Assembly (NCBI GenBank): GCA_027005175.1
Contig: JALTMC010000319.1
Location: 1 to 19,409 of the forward strand
Source: Myxococcales bacterium
GTDB taxonomy: Bacteria; Myxococcota_C; UBA6777
Length of the DNA: 19,409 nucleotides
Reading direction: 5' to 3'
Shown here: in pieces, positions 7,356 through 14,677 of the stretch
Layout: each line of letters opens with the position of its first letter
Position numbering within the stretch: the first letter of the stretch is position 1
Made by a program: the position numbers and the translations under genes
The notes under the pieces: model-generated
The model's database searches: none
Seen by the model: only the letters and a program-made list of their open reading frames with translations
What the model was told of the DNA's origin: nothing

Positions 7356-7902
7356 GCTCTTCTCTATCGTGGGGGGATGAGAAAAAGGAGTCTCTCTATG
7401 AGTGTTTGTGATACCGGGAAATAGCTATGGGGTCAATCTGCGATTGGGACCCTTCTTTTGTTTGTTGTAGACCCCTCTTCTTGCGAATCTTTCTTAGCCC
7501 TAAGAAAACAAAGAGTTAGAAGGCTATAAAACTATTGGACAAACGATTTGGTTTGGCTTATCCTGTTTTCTCACTCTATGGATGGAGGGACCAAACCGAA
7601 CAAGCACTGGTCTACTTTGCGTAGGCATGTGATGATGGGATGGTGTATGTTGGGAATGGGCTTTCAAAAGGGTGGCAAACCGGTCAGTGTTCTAGGATGC
7701 CCTGGATGAGTCAGTCCTCTGCTTGGTTTGCCTCTTGAGACAAGGACAGCGTCCCAAGTGATCTTCGTTGGGAAAGCCCTTGTTTCAACTTCCCACAAAA
7801 CAGTGTCCCGTATAACTGTGCCTCACAATGGATATATGACTTGGTAGAAGGCTTTTGCTGATCTTTGTCTTTCACTCCTTCAATGATAAGGATACTTTGT
7901 TC
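7356..7902. other. 547-base divergent intergenic region
   Basis: The region lies between the TMTC-like start (minus) and the first giant lipoprotein ATG (plus). No open frame in it has a recognisable product. It contains an 18-base palindrome at 7490-7507, listed separately. A possible plus-strand promoter is TTGGAC at 7535-7540 with TATCCT at 7559-7564, an 18-base spacer; this would leave a leader of about 330 bases. TATAAC at 7811-7816 lacks a good -35. I do not recognise a riboswitch, tRNA or terminator. Confidence 0.5.
7490..7507. promoter_or_regulatory. Operator-like palindrome
   Basis: TTTCTTAGCCCTAAGAAA has eight-base arms that are exact inverted repeats around a CC centre. It lies 135 bases upstream of the TMTC-like start and about 400 upstream of the giant lipoprotein start. 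Neither strand shows a T-run after it, so an intrinsic terminator is unlikely. A dimeric regulator site is plausible, but no partner is known. Confidence 0.4.
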
Positions 7903-10900
7903 ATGAGAAAATGGTTGTTGTTCGCGAGCTTGATTTGGTGTGTAGGCTTGATCTTCTCATGCGGTGGACCTCCCCCCATATGCGATGAAAACAAGCTGTG
8001 CTCTGGTGGGAAAAACTGTGTAGAAAACGTATGTGTGTGCCCCCTACCTCAAGTGGATTGCAAGGGGAGCTGTACGATCCTTGCGACAGATAACAAAAAC
8101 TGCGGTGCTTGTGGAACGAAGTGTGCGGAAGGCAAATCCTGCGTGAGTGGGAAATGTGAATGTGCCCAAGGGCTGACAGATTGTGGAACGTGCGTGGACC
8201 CCCAAGCCAACGCTGAACATTGTGGTAAATGCGGCAACAAATGCAAAAATGGCAACTTTTGTGTCGATGGTGAATGCAAAGCCAAGTGCCCAAAAAGTAC
8301 ACCTGAAAATTGTAGCAACAGCTGTGTGAACTTCCAAAGCAACAACCAACACTGTGGAAAGTGTGACACGGCTTGTGCGGGCGGAAAGACCTGCTTTCGT
8401 GGCAACTGTGAATGCCCCGGTGGAAAACTCGACTGTAGTGGGTCTTGTATCAATCCCAAATCGAGCAATAACCACTGTGGTGCATGTGGCAACAAATGTG
8501 CTGCCGGTAAATTTTGTAACAATGGGAAATGCACTACAGATTGTCCCAAAACCCATCCCGACGTTTGTTTTGGTGGTTGCTTCAACAAGAAAGATAGCAA
8601 CCAACATTGTGGGACCTGTGGTACTGCATGTACGGGGGGAAAGCGCTGTGTGAACGGTACCTGTGAGTGTTTGTCCGGTCGCCTGGACTGTGGTGGTACA
8701 TGTATCGACCCTCGTATCTCACGTTCAAACTGTGGTGTTTGTGGTAATCAATGCCCCTCTGGTAAGGTTTGTGCGGAGGGGCGCTGTGTGACAACCTGTC
8801 CCAAGAAGACGGAGAGCATCTGCTTTGGTGGTTGTCTGGATACCACCAATCATCCTGAAAACTGCGGTGGTTGCGGTAAAGCTTGTCGCGCCGGTGAGCT
8901 TTGTAAGAATAGTGTTTGTGGGTGCCCTAAAGGACAAGTGGAGTGTGACAAACAGTGCGTGGACATCAAGCTTAATATCAGTCATTGTGGGGCTTGCAAA
9001 AAATCCTGCAACTCCGGTGAGTCCTGCGCCGACGGTAAATGCGTGACCTCCTGTCCTTCCAGCACTCCCACCGATTGCTCTGGTAGCTGTGTCGATACCA
9101 AGAAGAATATCCGAAATTGTGGTGGTTGTGGCATTGTCTGTGCGCAAGGCCAAGCGTGCTCCGGTGGGAAATGCACCTGTCCCAAAGGCCTGTTGCTGTG
9201 CAACGGCGTGTGCGTTGATCCGATCAAAGACCCCCTCAACTGTGGCAAATGCAATGTCAAATGCCCCGCTCGCAACAAGTGTGTGAATGTCAAGGGGAAA
9301 GGGGTATGTCAACTCGATTGTTCAAGTGAATCTCTGAACACCCAATGCCAAAACCAATGTGTTGATGTCAATACGGATATTCGTCACTGTGGTCAGTGTC
9401 AAAATGCTTGTACGGGTCTCAAGGGGTGCCTCAAAGGCAAGTGTGTATGTCCCACGAAGCCAACAGTACTGAATGATTGTAAGGGGGCCTGTGTCAACTT
9501 GCAGTCGGATGTCAAGAACTGTGGCAAGTGTGGTGAAGCCTGCAAAGCTGGCTTTAAGTGCAATGCAGGCAAGTGTGAGTTGGACTGCCTTAAATCGGAG
9601 ACGGTTTGTGGCTCCTCATGTGTTGACCTGCAAAACAATGATAAACATTGTGGCAAGTGTGGTAACACTTGTCCGACAGGTCAATTCTGTAGCAAAGGTA
9701 CTTGTGTCTGTCCTCCAAACTACACGTACTGTGATGGGAAATGTGTGGACACTCAGTTTACGTCGGAGCATTGTGGCGCTTGCAAAAACGCGTGCAAGAC
9801 AGGCTCCTTGTGTAACAAAGGCAAATGCACTGTTTGTTCTTCTGCCAGCCAGGGCGTTGCTTGTGGAGCAACCTGTTGCCCCACTGCTTTCGGTTGTTGC
9901 GGTACCACCAAAGCCTGTGTTGATATCCGTATCAACAACCAACACTGTGGGAAATGTGGCAACGCCTGTGCCGTCCGTGAACTCTGTTGTGGCAGTGGGT
10001 GTGTGAAAGCTCTTAGTGATGTCAATCACTGCGGTGCTTGCGGACGGAAATGCGCCTCGAATCAATCGTGTTGCAATGGCCAATGTGCCGACTACAAGAA
10101 TGACCCTCAGAACTGTGGTGGTTGTGGTCGAAAGTGTGGTGCAGGTCAGGTCTGTTGTGGCGGTCAGTGTGCTAACCTTAAGTCTTCCACGACACATTGT
10201 GGAAAATGCGGGACCTCCTGTGGTTCAGGCCAGACCTGTTGTAATGGAGTTTGTGCCTCTCTCACAACCTCGGCCAGCAACTGTGGCCTGTGTGGCAAAG
10301 CTTGTGGCTCGGGCGAAAGTTGTTGCAACGGTCGATGCTTCAACCTCAACACGTCGACCACACACTGCAAAACCTGTGGAAATGCCTGCTCTCTCGGTGG
10401 TCAAACAGGGCTGAGTGGATGTTGTGGTGGTGCCTGCGTAAACTTGTTTACGGACGTCAAAAACTGCGGTCGATGTGGAACCTCATGCCCTGCGAACTCT
10501 TCTTGCTGTAGTGGGGGTTGTGCCAACCTTCAAACCAACCGATTGAACTGTGGTTCTTGTGGAAAACAGTGTAACTCTTCAGAGAGCTGCTGTGCCGGTG
10601 GTTGCGCCAATCTCAACACCGACGCAAAGAACTGTGGCTCTTGTGGCACCGCCTGTGCGTCAGGTCGTAGTTGTTGTGGTCGAAGTTGCAAAGATCTGAA
10701 GAAGGATGTCAAAAACTGTGGAACTTGTGGCAAGTCTTGCTCCACCGGTGAGAGTTGCTGCGGTGGTGGATGCGCGGACCTGCAGTTTAATAGTAAGAAT
10801 TGTGGAGCCTGTGGCAACGCTTGTAGTGCTGGTAATCGCTGTCATCTCGGGAAGTGTGTGAAGTGTCATCCCTCGGCCAGAGAGATCTGTGGCAACAAGA

Positions 10901-13900
10901 TCGATGACGATTGTGATGGAAAGACAGATGAGGCTGATTCCTGTCAGTCCACCAATACTTCCAGCTCCATTTACGACTACCAACGACTCTCGGATGGGAG
11001 TTCTTTTGTGGTTCACTACCCCAGCGGAAGAAGCCTCTATGCCTCTTGCTATAAGCCGGATGGCTCTGTGAAAGTTGCGAGATTTACGGTCTATAATACG
11101 GGCTACCGACAAGAGTCTCCAGCCGTCTTTACCTCCCGAAGAACAGGCATCTCTGTGGTCACCTGGGTGGGCTGGAGTTCTTCATCATCAAGTTCTCGAA
11201 GAGTCTATTTCCGTGTATACGACAAGGATTGCAAAGCTGTCTCTACCGGAGCGGCGATCTCGATTGCACAGAGCAGCAATTACGTTTACGACGCAGCCAT
11301 CGACCAGGATGGTAACTTTGTGATTGCAGCGAAGACTCCGACCGGTCAGATATCCTTGGTCTTCTACAATAAGTCTGGACAGGTTCTTGGAAGTCCCTTG
11401 CTTGTGGATAAGGCGAAGGTCTGTACGCGAGGAACACCGTATGGATTCCATGTCGCGGTCAATGCTGCGGGTGATGGCGTGGTGAGCTGCCAGGGCCATC
11501 AAAGCAACCCGATCTACTTCCAACGCTTCTCACGCAATCGAACCTTGATCGGCACTGCGATGATCAAGATTCCAGAGACAGAAAGCAGCAAGAGTTCTTG
11601 GTATCAGTCCCATGCTTTGGGTATCAATGATCGTGGAGAGTTTGTGATTCAATGGCAGAATGGCACTGCGAGAACAGATGAAGCTCTCTTTTACAGTGCG
11701 AGCGGTACGAAGGTTAAGCACCTCGTGTTGGGTCCGGTGGTTGCTTACTATTACGAAGGTTTTGAATGGACTCACCAAAAAGTAGAGATCTATGACAACG
11801 ACTTTATCCTTCGACAAACACCTCGTACGGATAGAGGTACTTACTCATGGTATCGCTACGATAAGGCTGGAAAGCTCATCAGTACGGTCTCTGCCACGGA
11901 TTATCGTCGCTTTCTGACACGTGTGTGGATGCCACCCACAGGCTGTACAGGTAGTAACTGTAAGAGTGTGGCCTGCGCTGTTTTCAACAACACCATTCGT
12001 TGTGGAGGCTTCGACTTCTCACCAGGTATCGGTATGTGTGGCTCAACAGCTTGTGCATGTCAGCCCTATGAGGGGCGTCAATGTTATGACGGTGGCCCTG
12101 CTACTTCTTATGTTCGTCTTCCTTGCAAGAAGGGGCAACAGTATTGCAAAGCAGACGGATCGGCCTGGAGCACCTGTGCTGGCCAAGTCACTCCCACAGC
12201 TGAGGCATGTGGCAACAAAAAAGATGATGACTGTGATGGCTCTGTCGATGAAAGTTGCAGTACCAGCAATGAATTCAATACCATCAATGTTATCGCAATG
12301 GATGCTTTCCGCAGCGGCGGCTTGGTTACGGTTCATTGGAATGGAGCGATGCTTCGCGGTAGTTGTTTCAACCCCGATACTTCGATCAAAGCGGGTGCCT
12401 TTAACGTGACAGAGCAACAAACACGCAGTGTCGCTCTTGTCTCTGTGCGTGTGTCACAAAGCAGCAACAAGTTTGTTGTTTCATGGATTGAAACAAGATC
12501 AGGCAACGGCAATGATTATGTGTATTACTCCAGATTGTTTGATGGCAACTGCAAGCCGATTACGAGGCCCATGGCACACCTGAAGGAGAAATCAGGACGT
12601 GGCCGACTTGACGCTGCCATCGATGATACAGGTAACTTTGTGGTTGTGCTTCGTCATCAAAAAGATAGCTATGGTGTACGTATGTACTTTTACGACGCCC
12701 AAGGAAAGCTGATGAAAGGTGATGTGATTCCCGATGCGACGTATCGCTTTTGTGAAAAACGCGCGAACTTTGGTGTTCGGGTCGCACTCAATCCCACAAC
12801 GGGTGATGGTGTTGTCACCTGTCAGTCTCGTGAGTATCGCCCTATTTACTATCGACGCTTTAAAGCAGGTGGCTCCTTTGTGGACCAGGCGATGGTGATG
12901 GTCAAAGACACCGACCAAAACGGTAGTGGTCGCTATGACACTCATATTACAGGAATGAACCGGAAAGGTGCTTTTGTGATTGAGTGGCTGAGCCAGAAAA
13001 CCAGCTTATACCAAGCTCACTTCTACGACTCTTCTGCAAAGATCGTTAAATCCGTTGCGTTGGGCTCTGACTATGACAGCAGGTATGATGTCTTCTATGG
13101 TCCTCATTCCATCAAGCTGATCGGTGACGACTTCGTCCTGTTTACGGGGGATCGTTCCAATAAGCGGAGGTTCCCAGGTCGCTGGCTACGTTATTCTCCC
13201 TCAGGAGCCATTGTCAGTGTTGGATTGGGCAAAACAAACCAGGAACGCGACTTCTTTGCACTCGGTGGAGCCAATATCTTCCTACTTCGAACCGATCGAC
13301 GAACTGTAGATGTCAATCCATTTAGCTTGGCTCCTGGTCAAGGGCTTTGTTCTGGTAAACCGTGTGTTTGTACTCCCAATACGACACGTGATTGTTACAA
13401 TGGATCAACCAGCACTGGCACACCCCGCAAGCCATGTTTGCGAGGAAAGCAAACTTGCGCTGCCAATGGTCTCTCTTGGAGTTCTTGTGCTGGAGAGGTG
13501 CTCCCATCTGCTGAGAAGTGCGGGGATCGAGTTGACAATGACTGCGATGGTAGCGTCGATGAGTACTGTCCATCCTCCAGCTTTGTTGAAACAGCATATC
13601 GCTCTATTTCTGATTATGATGTCGCTGAGGATGGTAGATTTGTGACGGTTACTTGGAACGGTCAGGCCCTTGTTGGTAGTTGTTACAACAGCAACCTCTC
13701 TGTAAAGAAAGGCTCCTTTCTTATTTCGGCATCAGGGAAATACACGCAGTTCCAAACGGTAAAGATGTCGCGCAATGGCTTGTACTTTTTGGTGACATGG
13801 AGGGAAGCTCCATCATCAAGTGCAAGTGCTTATGTCATGATGTCGCGCTTGTATGACGCCAACTGCAGCCCCATCTCTGCGCCGTTTGCATGGTTCACGA

Positions 13901-14640
13901 CACCCAGCACGGAGTACCACTTTGACACCGCTGTCGCGAACTCAGGTGCCTTTGCCGTGTTGTGGAAAGAGCAGACTGGCAAGGTCATGTGGTTCCGGTA
14001 TTACAACAACAAAGGAAAGCAAGTGGGGCAGGATCAGAAAGTGAGTCCATCTACGACAAAATGCCAGGGGGTCTCTTATGCGATTCGCTTGGCGATGAAT
14101 CCTGTGTCTGGCAATGGTATCGTTACCTGTCAGCGACACGCCAGTGATCCTATTTTCTATCGGTTGTTCTCTACCACAGGGGCCTTGGTGGGCTCTGATA
14201 TGATTGAAGTTGCCAATACGCGTGGAAAGAGTGCTTGGTATGAAAGCCATGTGGTTGGCATGAACAAAAAGAGCCAGTTTGTGATCACATGGCAAGACTA
14301 CCGCAGAAGGTATCATGCCGCCAACTTCTACAGCGCATCGGGTCGATTGCTGAAGTATGTTGACAAGGTTGGAAATGCAAATACCAGTAGTAGCTACTAT
14401 GATGGTTTTCGCACGGTTCATGCCACCGTTGAGTTGGTGGGCGATGACTTTGTCATTCGCGACGGTGGTCGGTTAAACTACCCACTTACTTGGTATCGCT
14501 ATTCGCCCACAGGCTCCTTGGTGAGTAAAGCTGTGAACCCAAATTCATCGTATGAGAGAAACTCAATGCGATACGGAAACAATGCGATCTACCTACACAA
14601 CCGCTCTCGTGTGTATAAAAGTCTCATTCAATTTAAGTAA
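7903..14640 (+). CDS. Giant cysteine-rich Stig1-like / MopE-motif lipoprotein
   Basis: A 2245-residue protein. The frame opens at TTG 7855, but ATG 7903 is chosen because AAGGAT precedes it and MRKWLL starts a signal peptide ending LIFSC (lipid Cys20). Residues about 27-986 hold 25 Stig1-like units around HCGxCGxxC: 14 of a first subtype, a bridge at 9826-9924, then 11 with CCxGxC. Next comes a ~439-residue module present three times. Each copy is introduced by a MopE-like motif (CGNKIDDDCDGKTDE, CGNKKDDDCDGSVDE, CGDRVDNDCDGSVDE) and is rich in beta strands, likely propeller-like. The protein is predicted to be exported, lipid-anchored and heavily disulfide-bonded, with possible metal binding at the acidic motifs. 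Proteins with this cysteine pattern are sometimes mislabelled tryptophan synthase alpha chain; nothing here supports that. Function unknown; adhesin or surface stalk are guesses. The related gene follows after 37 bases. Confidence 0.9.
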   Translation: MRKWLLFASLIWCVGLIFSCGGPPPICDENKLCSGGKNCVENVCVCPLPQVDCKGSCTILATDNKNCGACGTKCAEGKSCVSGKCECAQGLTDCGTCVDPQANAEHCGKCGNKCKNGNFCVDGECKAKCPKSTPENCSNSCVNFQSNNQHCGKCDTACAGGKTCFRGNCECPGGKLDCSGSCINPKSSNNHCGACGNKCAAGKFCNNGKCTTDCPKTHPDVCFGGCFNKKDSNQHCGTCGTACTGGKRCVNGTCECLSGRLDCGGTCIDPRISRSNCGVCGNQCPSGKVCAEGRCVTTCPKKTESICFGGCLDTTNHPENCGGCGKACRAGELCKNSVCGCPKGQVECDKQCVDIKLNISHCGACKKSCNSGESCADGKCVTSCPSSTPTDCSGSCVDTKKNIRNCGGCGIVCAQGQACSGGKCTCPKGLLLCNGVCVDPIKDPLNCGKCNVKCPARNKCVNVKGKGVCQLDCSSESLNTQCQNQCVDVNTDIRHCGQCQNACTGLKGCLKGKCVCPTKPTVLNDCKGACVNLQSDVKNCGKCGEACKAGFKCNAGKCELDCLKSETVCGSSCVDLQNNDKHCGKCGNTCPTGQFCSKGTCVCPPNYTYCDGKCVDTQFTSEHCGACKNACKTGSLCNKGKCTVCSSASQGVACGATCCPTAFGCCGTTKACVDIRINNQHCGKCGNACAVRELCCGSGCVKALSDVNHCGACGRKCASNQSCCNGQCADYKNDPQNCGGCGRKCGAGQVCCGGQCANLKSSTTHCGKCGTSCGSGQTCCNGVCASLTTSASNCGLCGKACGSGESCCNGRCFNLNTSTTHCKTCGNACSLGGQTGLSGCCGGACVNLFTDVKNCGRCGTSCPANSSCCSGGCANLQTNRLNCGSCGKQCNSSESCCAGGCANLNTDAKNCGSCGTACASGRSCCGRSCKDLKKDVKNCGTCGKSCSTGESCCGGGCADLQFNSKNCGACGNACSAGNRCHLGKCVKCHPSAREICGNKIDDDCDGKTDEADSCQSTNTSSSIYDYQRLSDGSSFVVHYPSGRSLYASCYKPDGSVKVARFTVYNTGYRQESPAVFTSRRTGISVVTWVGWSSSSSSSRRVYFRVYDKDCKAVSTGAAISIAQSSNYVYDAAIDQDGNFVIAAKTPTGQISLVFYNKSGQVLGSPLLVDKAKVCTRGTPYGFHVAVNAAGDGVVSCQGHQSNPIYFQRFSRNRTLIGTAMIKIPETESSKSSWYQSHALGINDRGEFVIQWQNGTARTDEALFYSASGTKVKHLVLGPVVAYYYEGFEWTHQKVEIYDNDFILRQTPRTDRGTYSWYRYDKAGKLISTVSATDYRRFLTRVWMPPTGCTGSNCKSVACAVFNNTIRCGGFDFSPGIGMCGSTACACQPYEGRQCYDGGPATSYVRLPCKKGQQYCKADGSAWSTCAGQVTPTAEACGNKKDDDCDGSVDESCSTSNEFNTINVIAMDAFRSGGLVTVHWNGAMLRGSCFNPDTSIKAGAFNVTEQQTRSVALVSVRVSQSSNKFVVSWIETRSGNGNDYVYYSRLFDGNCKPITRPMAHLKEKSGRGRLDAAIDDTGNFVVVLRHQKDSYGVRMYFYDAQGKLMKGDVIPDATYRFCEKRANFGVRVALNPTTGDGVVTCQSREYRPIYYRRFKAGGSFVDQAMVMVKDTDQNGSGRYDTHITGMNRKGAFVIEWLSQKTSLYQAHFYDSSAKIVKSVALGSDYDSRYDVFYGPHSIKLIGDDFVLFTGDRSNKRRFPGRWLRYSPSGAIVSVGLGKTNQERDFFALGGANIFLLRTDRRTVDVNPFSLAPGQGLCSGKPCVCTPNTTRDCYNGSTSTGTPRKPCLRGKQTCAANGLSWSSCAGEVLPSAEKCGDRVDNDCDGSVDEYCPSSSFVETAYRSISDYDVAEDGRFVTVTWNGQALVGSCYNSNLSVKKGSFLISASGKYTQFQTVKMSRNGLYFLVTWREAPSSSASAYVMMSRLYDANCSPISAPFAWFTTPSTEYHFDTAVANSGAFAVLWKEQTGKVMWFRYYNNKGKQVGQDQKVSPSTTKCQGVSYAIRLAMNPVSGNGIVTCQRHASDPIFYRLFSTTGALVGSDMIEVANTRGKSAWYESHVVGMNKKSQFVITWQDYRRRYHAANFYSASGRLLKYVDKVGNANTSSSYYDGFRTVHATVELVGDDFVIRDGGRLNYPLTWYRYSPTGSLVSKAVNPNSSYERNSMRYGNNAIYLHNRSRVYKSLIQFK
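7981..9840 (+). repeat. First-subtype Cys repeat array, 14 units (gene A)
   Basis: Fourteen units of about 40 residues share the core HCGxCGxxCxxGxxCxxGxC followed by xCxGxCVD. The linker after the core alternates without exception between Cys-x-Cys (CECPGG type) after odd units and Cys-x3-Cys (CVTTCP type) after even units, ending CTVC after unit 14. The true period is therefore a two-unit block of about 80 residues, seven times. Unit 10 has a longer loop (NVKGKGVCQLDC). Units are clearly diverged from each other, so the array is not freshly expanded. Confidence 0.85.
9841..10860 (+). repeat. Second-subtype Cys repeat array, 11 units (gene A)
   Basis: After a bridge with two CC pairs (CGATCCP, FGCCG) the repeat changes to units of about 32-33 residues with the core NCGxCGxxCxxGxxCCxGxCxxL. 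Eleven units are seen. One carries an insertion (CSLGGQTGLSGCCGG near 10390-10430) and has HCKTCG in place of HCGxCG. The extra vicinal cysteine pair distinguishes this subtype from the first. Confidence 0.85.
10861..14640 (+). repeat. Three ~439-residue modules with MopE-like DCDG motifs
   Basis: Acidic motifs at 10876-10944, 12199-12258 and 13510-13569 (core D-D/N-DCDG-x-x-DE) introduce three homologous modules. Start-to-start distances are 1323 and 1311 bases. Matching landmarks in each are GSC or ASC near the start, a D-x-x-C or A-N-C turn, DAAID/DTAV, a GxGVVxCQ / GNGIVTCQ stretch, PI(Y/F)YxR, and a GMN/GIN-x-K-x-x-FVIxW stretch. The first two modules close with a Cys-rich link containing CxPxxxRxCY and WSxCAG; the third ends at the stop and lacks it. 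The acidic motif resembles the putative metal-binding MopE repeat. Confidence 0.85.
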
Positions 14641-14677
14641 GCCAACCTATCCCGTCTTGATGTGGAGATATTTTTAG

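Noticed and set aside
7855-7902. TTG at 7855 as start of the first giant lipoprotein
   Set aside because: It would add 16 residues before the signal peptide. The ATG at 7903 has its own AAGGAT and opens MRKWLL, a normal lipoprotein signal.
8044-10197. Long minus-strand open frames rich in Thr/Ala or Pro/His opposite the Cys repeats
   Set aside because: Their repetitiveness is the mirror of the plus-strand Cys codons. They have no start signals and the plus frame is continuous for over 2200 codons.
7903-10860. Tryptophan synthase alpha chain as product name
   Set aside because: Such Cys-rich proteins are sometimes given this name, but there is no TIM-barrel sequence or TrpA motif here.
7981-10860. 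CRISPR-like array because of regular short repeats
   Set aside because: The regularity is at protein level; DNA copies differ at many synonymous sites and there are no constant repeat and unique spacer lengths.
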